In this document: piece by piece, positions 1 to 11,536 of the stretch | How positions within the stretch are numbered: position 1 is the first letter of the stretch | How the letters are laid out: the number at the start of each line of letters is the position of its first letter | DNA from: Gymnothorax reevesii | Taxonomy: Eukaryota > Chordata > Actinopteri > Anguilliformes > Muraenidae | Direction: 5' to 3' | Assembly: GCA_029721435.1 (NCBI GenBank) | Contig: CM056582.1 | Location: forward strand, 35,608,611-35,672,610 | Length of the DNA stretch: 64,000 nt | Notes under the pieces: model-generated | Databases searched by the model: none | The model's input: only the letters and a program-made list of their open reading frames with translations | What the model was told of the DNA's origin: nothing | Program-made: the position numbers and the translations under genes

Positions 1-1114
1 TAATAGTCAGACATTTTCGTGAAAGAGTGTGCCATCAGGGCAGACACTTTACTGAAGGGGCTGTCAGAGCTGCTGGATTTTGGATCGTGGGGGGAAAAAG
101 ATCTGTGAGCAGCATGATTTTCAAGTGCGTCACTAAGAGGTAAACAAGAAGTACAGATCATGGCCGACTTACCACAGGACAGGTTACGCACTGACCCGCC
201 GTTCACATATGTGGGCCTTCATGTGTTCGGCCCTTGGGCTGTCACGGCAAGGAAGACAAGGGAAGGTCAAGCAAAAGCTAAGAGATGGGCCGTCATCTTC
301 ACTTGTATGAGCAATTGTTCCATACATATTGAAATCATAGAATCGATTGACACATCTTCTTTCATCACTGCCTTACGTTGCTTCTTAGCAGTTTTGAAGC
401 GCCTCTCTCAGCAGAGATCTGATTTTGGGACCAATTTTATGAGTGCCTGCAAGGAGTTACAAATTGACAACATGAGAATTGATGCTTACTTGCAGGATAG
501 TGGCTGCCAGTGGCAGTTTAATCCTCCTCACGCTTCACACAACTGCCCGTCGAATCCTGGATGCAATGCTGCTGCAACATGGAGAGGCCAAGCTCAGTTA
601 TGAAGTATTAGTGACATTTATGGCTGAAGTAACTGCAATAGTAAATGCGAGACCGCTCACTACAGTCTCAACAGATCCAGAGCATCCAGAGATGCTCACA
701 CCCGCTATGCTGCTCACGCAAAAGTATGGCACACCGCCAGTTCCACCAGGTCAGTTTGAAAGCCGTGACCTCTTCAGAGTGCAGTGACGGCATCTGCAGT
801 ACTTTTCCCACGTTTTCTGGGGGCGTTGGAAAAAGGAATACATCAGCGGCCTCCAAGCTCGGCACAAATAGTGAACGGCGTGACCAAATTTGCATGAGGG
901 AGACGTTGTCCTCCTGAAAGACGGTCAAGAAAAGAGGAATGACTGGCCAGTCAGGCTTGTCAACAAAACCTTTCTTAGCGAGGATTGCAGAGTGAGGAAA
1001 ATTGAGGTCAAAGTCATTCGACAGGGCAAACAAAGACTGTACTTGCGTCCAATTAGTGAGATTATCCTTTTAGTGCCTAAGAATCCTGCTTCAGAGGCTA
1101 TGGACTCATCTTGA
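1..1114 (+). pseudogene. BEL/Pao LTR-retrotransposon integrase, C-terminal pol, broken
   Basis: This is the 3' end of a BEL/Pao pol gene, cut by the left window edge. In order: a zinc-binding H2C2 region (about 8-145, with CHQGRH and a later KC), the integrase core (160-600, beginning MADLPQDRLR, with YVGL/FGPW and an RSDFGTNF block) and a terminal DUF5641-type domain (890-1114, with GDVVLLKDG and WPVRLV). In BEL elements the integrase inserts the cDNA and the last domain is a chromatin- or LTR-associated tail. The reading frame changes near 500, near 790 and near 880, and a stop lies in the H2C2 region near 142, so it cannot be translated whole. The second acidic block reads SDFGTNF where family members usually have SDCGTNF. 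Assignment to BEL/Pao rests on the integrase plus DUF5641 order. The strain on the frame says it is an old copy. Confidence 0.85.
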
Positions 1115-2252
1115 TGTCCTTTCCTAAGAGTTTGTCCATTTACTTCTGACATCCATAAGATGACAGGCGGGAATTATTCTGTCCCTTGCTTTACTAGTGG
1201 TTCTGTAGTCAATATTGCTATCTAGTGGTGCAATTAGGTATCGACATTAAGCCCACTTAATTATGGAAAGCTTTTATTAGTTCTCAAGCTCCCCGACCAG
1301 AAGACCATGAAAAATGAGTGTCCTCCTTGTTGTTTATGTCATATCCTCGACACAGGACAATCTGTAAGTTTCAGGCCAGATAATTTAACTGGAATACGCC
1401 TCTAAACAACAGTTTTGATGCATTTTATGTGTTTGTGAAGTTATAGCAGTATCTCAAGGCGAACTGGCGAAGTTGAAGCTAACTGGTGAGCAATGTCAAG
1501 AGATGATTAGTGTAATGAGGGGCAACAGGGAGTGGGGCTAAATATACCCCAACTAGTAATCAGATTACGCCACCCCAGGAAAACCAATATCATTAGGCCC
1601 CAGGGAATACCGTACAGTCCTTAACTGAACACAATGACCAGATTCAAATGCACAAGGCGGCAGACGTGAATTCCAATTCAAATCATTTTATTAATTAGGG
1701 GGAAAGGGAATAGGAGAGAATATAGATCCAAGACCCTCAAAGCAAGAAATTTAGCAAAATACAAAGGTATATTTATTAAATACCAATATGCCAGTATAGC
1801 TAAAAACAGACATACTTTGAATTAAAAATACACACAGTACAACTAGAAACAAGAGGGCCAGGCAAGGCTTACCTGAGGGAGGCACACTAACCGTAGACGT
1901 GCTCTGGATTCCACCGCACTCACTCGTGCACATACTCAAGGTAGTGGTGATCTGTGAACACTCCACAGCAACGCAAAGCACACAGCACTCTACGCGACAC
2001 TAAACTATTAACCACACACCTGCATGCAGTGACAGAGGCCGCCACCAGGTGCCTAGCCTCCCTCTAAAATCGTTCAACACCTGCCAAAGGGATAACAGGT
2101 CAAATTACTGCACCACAAAAGTAGCAACATTTACTTAAAACAAGACATTGATAATCATATCAGAAGGGGGAGAGTGTAGCCCAGGACTCGCCCAAGCACC
2201 TTTAACAAACGGGTCCAATTATAATTGAACATAAGGTCATTACAATATATAT
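1115..2252. other. Region after BEL integrase; possible 3' UTR/LTR remnants
   Basis: No convincing gene is present. A purine-rich run at about 2161-2174 followed by TGTAG looks like a polypurine tract next to an LTR start, which would fit the BEL element, but the supposed LTR is cut about 80 bp later by the A-rich tail of the LINE on the other strand. A 76-codon open frame on the minus strand (1751-1981) has no recognisable domain and is probably chance. Confidence 0.3.
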
Positions 2253-2323
2253 GTATTTTTTTTTATTTTATTTCGGCATGATTGAAAATCATTTCATGAC
2301 AATTTCAACACACAGCATGTATC

Positions 2324-2395
2324 ATGACCGAAAGGGTCGCGGGGGAAGCGAAATCGCTTATCAGAGTCCCGCCCCCAGCTTCCAGAAAAAACATT
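2324..2395 (-). other. LINE 3'-end stem-loops
   Basis: Reading the LINE strand, the last ~140 bp contain AAGCGATTTCGCTT (a perfect short stem) followed by GACCCTTTCGGTC (GACC/GGTC stem with a five-base loop), then the A-rich tail. LINEs of the CR1/L2 and related groups have reverse transcriptases that recognise structured 3' RNA ends, so these are plausible template-recognition hairpins. The folding is read from the sequence; the role is inferred. Confidence 0.5.
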
Positions 2396-2674
2396 TTGGT
2401 TATGATTAAAATATCATAAGGATTATAAATCACAGCAGAGTTAATGTCCATGTATGCTACGTTTTAACTTCAGAAAAAAGATCATGAACTTTATGAATAT
2501 CATAAGAATTATAATTGCAAATTAAGTGAGTGATCATATAACTTAGATTCAAATGACACTCTTGATCCAAAGCGACATTGTCCTGAAACCCCATTCTTGA
2601 TCATTTGATTTGTTCCAGCTGATTTGGCGTAGATGAGTGGAAGCAGATACCGGATCTATCCTTGGATCTCTTGA

Positions 2675-3079
2675 TCAGTCATCATTTCCATCACCTGGGT
2701 TCACCCTTCCCATTTCGGATGTAATGACTTCTCGCAGTTTGTCCGATCCATCGTTGCCTTCCTTAACGTCAAGCCCAATTTTATTGAGCTTTCTGACAAA
2801 GGTGGCCATGCCGATCCAGATTTTCTTTATGCTTTGATCAATCAAATGCAGTCCAAACCCCAATGATAGCAGACCTACTATCATGAATCCAGTTATGTAG
2901 ACATCTTCTACATCCTCAATGTCCAGGACCGTCAAACACAGCGACCGCCACTTTCCCCATGAATCCATGACGTAGCCGGCCGGGAATGTCCCATCCGGGC
3001 ATGTCGGTTCTCCAGAACCTGCACGCCTCCCGGAGACAATTTTGTCCATTGCATTTAACGACCAGCTTATAAGATCCAT
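2675..3079 (-). CDS. Unassigned ORF downstream of LINE ORF2, with a membrane-like segment
   Basis: An open frame of 134 codons starts at the first ATG after the ORF2 stop (3198) and lies inside the LINE, before its 3' stem-loops. The N-terminal half is Cys/Gly/Trp-containing (TCPDGTFPAGYVMDSWG). A hydrophobic stretch at about residues 60-80 (YITGFMIVGLLSLGFGLHLI) could span a membrane. The C-terminal part is charged. I do not recognise the family, and CR1/L2 LINEs normally have only two ORFs. It could be a captured host or envelope-like fragment, or a chance frame in a conserved 3' UTR; a second overlapping frame (2916-3128) is also open. Comparison of several copies for synonymous bias would decide. 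Confidence 0.35.
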   Translation of the reverse strand: MDLISWSLNAMDKIVSGRRAGSGEPTCPDGTFPAGYVMDSWGKWRSLCLTVLDIEDVEDVYITGFMIVGLLSLGFGLHLIDQSIKKIWIGMATFVRKLNKIGLDVKEGNDGSDKLREVITSEMGRVNPGDGNDD

Positions 3080-3197
3080 TTTGGTTCAGCTGTCTGTAGT
3101 AATGTGCTGTGAGTTGCCTTTCGGACACTTAGTCTGAAGCGTCCAGTGACAGGATACAAATGAACTAGATTAAACATGTTTATAGTTACTCAGATAT

Positions 3198-6047
3198 TCA
3201 CAACGAATATTTGAAGACCTTCAGCTCTCCAGCCATCCTTATATTATCATCTAGCACATTCCATGCCCTGACTCCAGCCACAGATAGCGAATGCTCCCTA
3301 CGAGTCGTTCTGACCTTCCTTGATTGTAATAACATCCTACTTCTGGTGTGCTGCATGCAGTCACGCTGAAGAAATAGGTTTTGTACATTTTTGGGCAAAC
3401 AATTTTTATATCCCAAGTAGACCAGTTGCAAGGAGTTGAATTTTACTATATCCTCTAATTTAAGAAGCTTTGCCTTAATAAACAAATCATTTGTATGAGT
3501 TCCTTACGGTACGCAGTAAATAATTCTAAGGGCCTTTTTTTGAAGTTTAAATAACGGTTCTATTGTGTTTTTGTAAGTGTGACCCCACACTTCAGCGCAG
3601 TAATGTAAATGGGGTGCTATGAGGGCTGAATATATTATTTTAAGAGACTTAAGGTTTAATAGTTTTTGCAGTTTCCAAAGAATACATACACTTTTAGCTA
3701 ACTTTCTTTGAACTAAATTTACATGCGGTTTCCAGCTTAAGAGATTATCTATCATAACACCCAAAACTTTATATTCGTTTACTCTATGTCTATGTCGTCC
3801 TTTAGACCTTTTTTCCCAAATACCATGAATTTGGTCTTTGTGAGATTTAATGATAGTTTATTTACATTAAACCACGTGAGAAGTTTAGACATTTCATTAT
3901 TAGCCAATTTGACTAATTGGTTGAGATCAGCACCAGAGCAGAAAATAGTCGTGTCGTCAGCAAATAAAATTAATCTTAGAATATCTGATACCTTAACAAT
4001 GTCATTTATGTAGATTATGAAGAGCTTAGGACCTATGACCGAGCACTGAGGAATTCTGCAGGTAATGTCCAGGCAATTTGATTTATTATTGCCCATCTGT
4101 ACAAATTGCGTTCTATTTGTTAAATAATTTTTAATCCATTTTAATGCGGTCCCTCTTATTCCATATTTATACAGTTTCTCAATCAATATATCGTGATTTA
4201 TAGTGTCAAAAGCCTTCTTCAGGTCAATAAATATACCTATAGAATATAGTTTTGATTCTAGTGAATCTTTGATCATCTCAATAAGTTCTGTTAGGGCTAG
4301 TGCTGTCGAATGCTTTTTCCTGAACCCATACTGACTATCACATAGAAATTTGTGTTTATCTGTATAATTGTCCAATCTATCATTGAAGAGTTTTTCTAAG
4401 ATTTTTGAACATTGAGGTAAAATCGAGACAGGTCGATAGTTTGAGAAATCATATTTATCCCCGCTTTTGTAGAGAGGGATAACCTTTGCTATCTTCATTT
4501 TATCTGGAAACACTCCGCAAGAGAAGGATAGGAGTTAATGTCAATGCGTCTTGTACTTCCTCATCCTTATCAAGGTAGTCCCATCTTAGGTGTGAGGGTT
4601 CGATGCCCTTTGCTAGTTCTGGCCCAACATTCACAAAGTAATTATTAAAATGTTCCACGACTAGATCCATGTTCTCTACCTGTTTACCATGAACATTAAA
4701 GAAGGCAGGGTACTCCTTCTTCAGAGACCTCCCAGAAACTGTCTTTACTATATTCCAAAGATTTTTGGTGTAATGTTTTTTTCCTGTTAAAAGCTTTTCG
4801 TAATACTCCTTTTTATGCTTCCTCAACAAGCTTGTAATTTTATTTCTGTAAGTTTTATATCTTACTTCCGCTTTTTCAGTCCTTTCTCTCAGAATCTGCT
4901 TGTATAAAGTATTTTTTTTCTTACAGGCATTGGCCAGTGCTTTTGAAACCCAAGGTCTTCTCTCTTTGTTTTTCTTCAGATTATTGGTTGTTTTGACTAA
5001 GCAGTGGGTATCATACAGAGAATTTACAGTCAACAGGAACACCTCATACGCTCTATTCGGGTCGTTTTCTGCTAATACATTATCCCATTTTTGATTTAAT
5101 AGATCTATTTCCAGATCCTTTAACCTTTTTTCACTTTTAATTCTGATTTCTGTGTATTCCCGGATTTTCGATCAAGCCTGATCTTTTATATCTACCTTGC
5201 AATCACAAATAGCAAAGACTGGCAGATGATCAGTAATGTCATTTATCATGATGCCACAAAATATATCAGAATCTAGTACATTAGTATAGATATTATCTAT
5301 CAAAGTAGCACTATGCCTAGTAATCCCGCTTGGTTTTGTAATTAATGGTTGCATACCCGTGGCATACGTGGTGTTAATATAATCTTCTATTACAGAGCTG
5401 TTATTTGGATTTATCAAGTCAACGTTAAAGTCCCCACACATGAAAACATTTTTATGGCTTATATTAGTGAGTAGTTCGCCCATACATTTGCTGAAAACAT
5501 CAATTTGCGAATCTGGTGCCCTGTACACACAAGAAATAACAATATTTTTACCTTTCAATCTGGGAATCTCAATTGTAAGGCATTCCATAACATTTTTCAC
5601 AACATATGATTTACATTCTATTACCTGGAAGTTTATGGCTTCATGAATAAATAGACCAACTCCCCCACCTGCTTTATTCAGTCTACTCTTGCACACAAAG
5701 TTATATCCCTCCATGTAGAAGTCCTTGCCCTTTTCCTCTTTAATCCAAGTTTCCGATAAGGCGATGATGTGAAACGGGTTAGCAAATGACTGAAGGTATT
5801 CCTTTATTTGATCAAAGTTGGAATATAGACTCCTACTATTAAAGTGGATAATGGGCAAACTCCCATCCATTTTAATGCTTTTGTTGAATTTGTCCACAGA
5901 AAAGTATTCGCATGTGTTAGACTCTTTGTAGAAAAAATTGTTATCCTGATCGATTTCTTCATTTGGGTCTATTTCGGAAGAATGGTGACCTCCTGTCAAA
6001 AATCCATTTCCCGAAAAATTTATTTCTGTAGGTTGATGACTACTCAT
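3198..6047 (-). pseudogene. LINE ORF2: APE endonuclease plus reverse transcriptase
   Basis: The frame opens at 6047 and encodes an apurinic-like endonuclease (6047-5172) with the motifs IIHFNSRSL, ALSETWI, GGGVGLFIH, CGDFNVD and a late DHLP. A linker follows (5042-4500), then a reverse transcriptase (4513-3779) with VIPLYKSGD, NYRPVSILP, YGFRKKHST, DLKKAFDTINH and the catalytic LFADDT near 3950-3966. The thumb and C-terminal parts lie at 3764-3198. The endonuclease nicks the target DNA and the reverse transcriptase copies the RNA there. One stop lies at 5172, and the frame shifts near 4510 and again near 3770. The catalytic FADD is intact. The palm block reads IPQCSVIGP where GVPQGSVLGP is usual, so a Gly is lost. 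This copy is recently dead, and the family may still be active elsewhere. Confidence 0.88.
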
Positions 6048-6074
6048 GAATGTCTGTCAAGGACCTCAGTGGTC

Positions 6075-6860
6075 CTACTTCTCCAAATCCCGCATCATCT
6101 TGATCAGCACCGGTCTGGTGGTTTCCGGTGAAGATCCATTTGGTTTGATAAAAATTCTACAGTTTGTCGACCAGGTGCTGTGTATCTTACCCACTTTCCG
6201 TAGTTGACGAGCTTTCCATGCGTGCGTTGCATTTTGCTTGGTGAGGTTTTCATTCATGAATACATTGGATCCTTTGAGATTTTTCCCTTGCTTCAACAGA
6301 GAGATCTTTTGCTTGTTACTTGTAAGTCGTAGCAACACGGCTCGTGTTGTTGCATTTTGGTCTCGGCTTACATTCCTTTTCGGTAGCAGATAACATGAAT
6401 CCACATTGTTTTGGTCCGAAGAAATAAGTCTGGACTGAAGGAATTCCATCACCTGCAGTTCCACGGATTTGTTCTCCTCCTCATCCAATTCATCAGCACT
6501 CGCTGCTGCCCTGGCATAACTCCTGGGTTTGATTTTGAGCCCAGTCAGGATTACATCATTACGTTTCTCTTGTTGTTCCCGCTCCTCCAGATTGCTTCCT
6601 AAAGATTTGATCTCCATGTCTTTCTTAGCAATCTCTTTTTTGAGATCACGGTTTTCCTCCATCAGCCGTTCCATTTGCTCCCTCATACTGTCCCTCCACT
6701 CCCTCACTTCCCTTCTCAAATCAGCGAGAGCCTCCATGACTACTGCGAGATCCAGTGTGCCTGATTTCCCAGTTTCCTTGCTTCCACCTGGCTTACCCAT
6801 TTTCTTAGCTTCAAGAAAAGGGATTTTAGCGATCACAGAGATTGTGAGAAAGTTTATCAC
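6075..6860 (-). CDS. LINE ORF1 protein, coiled coil plus RNA-binding region
   Basis: A 261-codon frame lies just upstream of ORF2 with a 27-bp spacer. Residues about 40-115 form a heptad-rich, strongly charged coiled coil (repeated LRRE, MEEN, KKEI type segments), expected to trimerise. Residues about 120-250 are basic with RNDVILTGLK and TRAVLLRLTS, matching the RRM-like and C-terminal nucleic-acid-binding arrangement of LINE ORF1 proteins. These act as RNA chaperones in the retrotransposition particle. The true start may be the internal ATG just before GKPGGSK, which lies close to the coiled coil. No stop or frameshift is visible, which makes it better preserved than ORF2. Confidence 0.75.
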   Translation of the reverse strand: MINFLTISVIAKIPFLEAKKMGKPGGSKETGKSGTLDLAVVMEALADLRREVREWRDSMREQMERLMEENRDLKKEIAKKDMEIKSLGSNLEEREQQEKRNDVILTGLKIKPRSYARAAASADELDEEENKSVELQVMEFLQSRLISSDQNNVDSCYLLPKRNVSRDQNATTRAVLLRLTSNKQKISLLKQGKNLKGSNVFMNENLTKQNATHAWKARQLRKVGKIHSTWSTNCRIFIKPNGSSPETTRPVLIKMMRDLEK

Positions 6861-6867
6861 TCAACTT

Positions 6868-8485
6868 TTCTCCCGACTCTGCTGTTGTATTCCAGTATTT
6901 CGCGCAGTCGCTGTTCAGAGTTGTTACTCCTTCAGTGAGTTTGAACCCTTAATAGCTTGCACTTGATCAATGGAATACCACAGATACAAACAATGACAGC
7001 AAATAAAATATAAAAAAAAAAAACGAACAGTCAATTCAAAACATGAAATCTCAGGATTCCAAGACGAAACAAGCAAGGAATTTGGTAGTTGAGCAAAACA
7101 GCAGGGCCTGCGTGATTGAACCTCCAGCGCACTGGCCGCTAACTCCTGCAAACAAACAGATTCTCGTCAATACGCCAAAGATTAGATTATTTATGTTAAC
7201 GGTCATACTACGTACCCACGCTGGATAGGCGACAATAACGTCACAGAATCTCACTGCAAGACAATAAGCCTATATTAAACCAGCGTAAATACCTGTACAA
7301 AAACAATAATCCTAATTCATTGATTAGAATGCCCAAGGAACCTACCTGAGCCAACACGAAGAAAGTAGGCTACTCAAAATAGGTAACAAGCCAGGTCAGT
7401 CGAGTCGAGAAATATACCCATCACGAAATGACAAGGCGCAGTTCCTCCCTACAAACATACGTTAGTTAAAGCCCAGGTAAATACGGTAACCACGCAATTC
7501 AACGGTAGAATTGACATACCTGAACAGGCAGGAACACTTGCGTACACGAAATCAAGCGGCAGGCAGTTATGACTATGGGGCTACAAACAAACAAACAAAC
7601 AAAATAAGCCCAAAAGGAAGTATAAAAGAAATTATCACACTTGCTAGTGAATACAAGCCTACCTGGCAAAACAGGAAGTCACATCCACAAAAGAGAGGGG
7701 CGTGGTTACGGATGCAGTTACCAGCACAAACACCACCCTGCTCTTTTATTACCACCCGGCCAAAAGCTACCAATGACAACAGTTAACAAGAAAATGACTA
7801 ATTAACCATAGGAGAGGAAGTGTAGGAACAGCGTTTTCCTATTACATTAGCATTGATTCATGTTGTGTAAAAATGCAGAAATGAATGGCGTTGTTAACTT
7901 CTCAGAAGAGGTAGCTAATGTTAAAATGTTGAAAGTAATGAATATCTTCGCTCATTTGTTTAATGTTTTTATCTGTATGCAAACAAGAACTCTTTCATTT
8001 GTTAGTTGAAACATCTTTATTTTTGTATAAAAGTTTCACAAAATGTGGTTGAAGTAAACATCTTAAAAGAATCTCCAGTGTCCTGAGAAGTTACTTGCCA
8101 CTTTGTTTAGCTCGCTGCCAAGGCTGTGCAAAGTCACATAGCTGAGGACAGAAGACAGCGCTTCTAAGATGTTTTGGTGTTGTAATTGTCCGCTCTTGCT
8201 CCGCTTGCTAACGCTCTCCCTTGTAAAATGGCAAATGGAGTCTTAAAGGAGGTCAAGAGGGTATACAACGGACAAGTTTCTCTGGGGGCGCCCTCAGCTG
8301 GATCGAATGTCAACTTACTTTAGACTGCATGATGCACTGATAGAGGGTGTATTTTGACTTTGAACGTCTAATTTCAGTTCGAATACGAACTTTCACCCTC
8401 AGGTTCGAATGAATGTTAGAATTTCGAATGAAACTTGACAGCCCTAGTACGTATGGACTACACAGAGATCATAGTGAGGTTATTA
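6868..8485. other. Upstream of LINE; possible LINE 5' UTR and a hAT-type terminus
   Basis: No gene was recognised. The first part (about 6870-7800) could be LINE 5' UTR on the minus strand; it holds an A-run at 7011-7023 and a CAAA microsatellite at 7584-7604. At 8438-8450 the sequence ends in a TGACAGCCCTA motif, which looks like the right terminus of a hAT element of the TAGGGCTGTCA type. The matching left terminus was not found, so this is a truncated piece. Confidence 0.35.
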
Positions 8486-10096
8486 CAACAAAACCCAAAA
8501 CCAGTGAAGTTGGCACGTTATGTAAATCATAGATAAAAACAGAATACAATGATTTGCAAATTCTTTTCAACTTATATTCAATTGAATACACTGCAAAGAC
8601 AAGATGTTCAATGTTCAAACTGAGAAACTTTTTTTTTTTTGTTGCAAATAATCATTAACTTAGAATTTAAAGGCAGCAACACATTGCAAAAAAGTTGGCA
8701 CAGGGGCCTTTATACCACTGTGTTACATCGCCTTTCCTTTAAACGACACTCAGAAAACGTTTGGGAACTGAGGAGACCAATTTTTGAAGCTTTTCAGGTG
8801 GAACTCTTTCCCATTCTTGCTTGATGTACAGCTTAAGTTGTTCAACAGTCCGGGGTCTCCGTTGTCGTATTTTACACTTCATAATGCGCCATACATTTTC
8901 AATGGGAGACAGGTCTGGACTACAGGCAGGCCAGTCTAGTACCCGCAGTCTTTTACTACGTAGCCATGCTGTTGTAACACGTGCAGAATGTGGCTTGGCA
9001 TTGTCTTGCTGAAATAAGCAGGGGCGTCCATGAAAAAGACGTTGCTTGGATGGCAACATATGTTGCTCCAAAACCTGTATGTACCTTTCAGCATTAATGG
9101 TGCCTTCACATATGTGTAAGTTGCCCATGCCTTGGGCACTAATACACCCCCATACTATCACAGATGCTGGCTTTTGAACTTTGCGCCAATAACAGTCCGG
9201 ATGGTTCTTTTCCTCTTTGGTCCGGAGGACACGACGTCCACAGTTTCCAAAAACAATTTGAAATGTGGACTCGTCAGACCATGGAACACTTTTCCACTTT
9301 GCATCAGTCCATCTTAGATGAGCTTGGGCCCAGCGAAGCCGGCGGTGTTTCTGGATGCTGTTGATAAATGGCTTTCGCTTTGCATTGTAGAGTTTTAACT
9401 TCCACTTGCAGATGTAGTGACGAACTGCGGTTTCTGACAGTGGTTTTCTGAAGTGTTCCTGAGCCCATGTGGTGATGTCCTTTACACACTGATGTCGGTT
9501 TTTGATACAGTACTGCCTGAGGGATCGAAGGTCATGGGCATTCAATGTTGGTTTTCGGCCTTGTCGCTTACGTGCAGTGATTTCTCCAGATTCTCTGAAC
9601 CTTTTGACGATATTACGGACCGTAGATGATGAAATCCCCAAATTTCTTGTAATAGCTTGTTGAAAATGTTGTGTTTAAACTGTTCGACAATCAGCTCACT
9701 TATTTGTTCACCAACTGGTGACCCTCGCCCCATCCTTGTTTGTGAATGACTGAGCATTTCAGGGACGCTGCTTTTATACCCAATCATGGCACCCACCTGT
9801 TCCCAATTAGCTCGTTCACCTGTGGGATGTTCCAAATAAGTGTTTGATGAGCATTTCTCAACTCTCTCAGTCTTTTTTGCCACTTGTGCCAGCTTTTTTG
9901 AAACATGTTGCAGGCATCAAATTCCAAATGAGCTAATATTTGCAAAAAATTACAAAGTTTAACTGTTCGAACATTAAGTAACTTGTCTTTGCAGTGTATT
10001 CAATTGAATATAGGTTGAAAAGGATTTGCAAATCATTGTATTCTGTTTTTATTAACGATTTACACAACGTGCCAACTTCACTGGTTTTGGGTTTAG
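8486..10096 (-). mobile_element. Tc1/mariner transposon, copy A
   Basis: A 1.6-kb DNA transposon is flanked by TA at 8484-8485 and 10097-10098. The terminal inverted repeats are about 200 bp. Each carries an outer and an inner copy of a GTTGGCAC-type motif (near 8505 and 8692 on the left, near 9886 and 10068 on the right), the IR/DR organisation known from Sleeping Beauty-like elements. The transposase is on the minus strand. The same family recurs in opposite orientation as copy C at 58758-60349. The right end abuts the 3' end of another LINE remnant. Confidence 0.92.
8739..9733 (-). pseudogene. Tc1-family transposase, copy A, DD34E, one frameshift
   Basis: The protein starts at ATG 9731-9733 (MGRGSP...) with a paired-like helix-turn-helix. 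The frame shifts near 9650, and the remaining 300 codons (9641-8739) are open. Catalytic residues are visible: SDES for the first Asp, QQDNAKPH for the second Asp and SPIENVW for the Glu, with 34 residues between the last two, so the class is DD34E. The second helix-turn-helix region (STVRNIVKRF) is intact. Transposases of this family cut and paste at TA dinucleotides. Only the single early frameshift visibly inactivates this copy. An A-rich or T-rich slip is a plausible cause. Confidence 0.9.
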
Positions 10097-10129
10097 TAGT
10101 AGCAGTCCGTCGAAAAGACGAGGACCATC

Positions 10130-11420
10130 ATGTCATCCATTAAGATTAGGGAAGAGGTTTGTGGGTCCGCAAATGGCTGACAAGGCCAATCCATGCTTGA
10201 AACAGTCTCGGGCAATGCGGACAGGGAATGGAGGCGGCAGAGGCTGAAGGGTCTCTACACTTTCTGGCCTGTCTGCACCACCCTGAGGCAACGATGCGGT
10301 TGGCCTCACATGACTTAGCACCTCTCCTGACTGCCGCTCGCCACTGGTCTCTGTCCTGCGCCGTCTGCTTCCATCTGGTGTGGTTGATATCGAATGCCTT
10401 GAGTGAAGCTTTCAGAGTGTCTTTGAAGCGCTTACTCTGCCCTCCTCGGGAGCGCTTGCTTTGTGAGAGCTCGCTGAACATCAGTTTCTTGGGGAGTCAG
10501 TGGCCTGGCATGCGGACTACGTGTCCTGCCCAGCGAAGCTGTGTCTGCATCAGGATGGTGTGGACACTGAGCAGGGCAGCACGGGTGAGGACCTCGGTAT
10601 GAGGAATCTTATCTTGCCACTTGACGCCGAAAAGTTTCCTGCGGCATGTTGTGTGGAAGTGATTGAGCTTCCTTGCGTGACGCTGGTAGACTGTCCGTGT
10701 TTCACAGGGGTATAGAAGAGTGGTGAGTACTGCGGCACGGTACACCTTGATCTTTGTTCAAAGGCGGAACTTGCTTTAGCGAGTTTGGCGTTCATCTCGT
10801 CATCCATGACGACGGATCTGGAGAGGGTGCTACCGAGGTAGGTGAACTTTTACACCACGTTCAGTCGCTGCCCGTTGACGAAGATGTTGGGCTCGATGTA
10901 AAGATTTCGAGGTTCTAGTTGGTACATCACTTCAGTCTTCTTTGTGCTAATTGTTAGGCAGAAGTTGTTGCAGGCCTCTGCAAATTTGTTAACGCTGTGC
11001 TGCATGTCGTCTTCCGTGGCAGCATTGAGAGAGCAGTCATCAGCAAACAGGAATTTGTTAATGGTGTCTGAATTGACCTTGGTTTTCGCTTGGAGCCTCC
11101 TGAGGTTAGAGTGAGCCATTGGTGCGGTATCTGATACCAAGTCCGAACTGTGCATCACTGAAAGCGTCAGACTGCATCGCCAAGGAAATGAGACTGAAGA
11201 GCGTGGGAGCCAGGACACATCCCTGTTTCACACCATTTATGACAGGGAATGCTTCTGATGTTTCTTCACTGTCCTGGACTCTGGCCAGCATGCCTTCGTG
11301 TAGCTGCCTAATAATAGTGATGAACTTGTCGGGGCAGCCGTATTTCTCCATGATTCTCCAGAGGCCGTCTCTGCTGACAGTGTCAAAGGCCTTGGTCAAA
11401 TCAACACAGGTTGAATAGAG
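10130..11420 (-). pseudogene. LINE reverse transcriptase C-terminal remnant with zinc finger
   Basis: Minus-strand fragments spell the second half of a LINE ORF2. A palm region (MTKAFDTVSRDGLW, GVKQGCVLAPTLF) lies at 11399-11106, FADDCS with a thumb at 11218-10850, and a C-terminal block with QLRWAGHVVRMPGH at 10745-10497. A terminal basic region ends in a C2H2-like finger (CPHCPRLFQ...HLRTH) at 10481-10146. This arrangement is found in widespread fish and invertebrate LINE proteins; I am not certain of the clade. The frame changes between these pieces and the 5' part is missing, so it is a dead, 5'-truncated copy. Tc1 copy A sits immediately at its 3' end. Confidence 0.8.
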
Positions 11421-11536
11421 GTCAGTATTTTGTTCTTGACATCAAATTAAGGAGTGGGTGTTAGCCCTCAGCCGCTGGATTATTTTCAATGAAAATAAAT
11501 TGACGAAGGCCTTTGCAAGTTATCCTGCGGAATACA

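Larger units (their letters stand above)
2253..6867 (-). mobile_element. Near full-length CR1/L2/Jockey-type LINE
   Basis: A non-LTR retrotransposon reads from about 6860 down to an A-rich tail at 2253-2272. It has ORF1 (coiled coil plus RNA-binding type), ORF2 (APE endonuclease then reverse transcriptase), an extra small ORF, and a 3' end with two small stem-loops. The endonuclease and reverse transcriptase motifs place it in the Jockey superfamily (CR1/L2/Rex-like); the exact clade needs a tree. Damage is light: ORF1 is open, ORF2 has one stop and two frameshifts. The 5' boundary is uncertain and may extend past 7000 as an untranslated region. No clear target-site duplication was found. Confidence 0.85.

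Noticed and set aside
2160..2252. Polypurine tract followed by TGTAG as the start of the BEL 3' LTR
   Set aside because: Only about 80 bp remain before the LINE tail and no second LTR is available for comparison, so it is mentioned only as a possibility.
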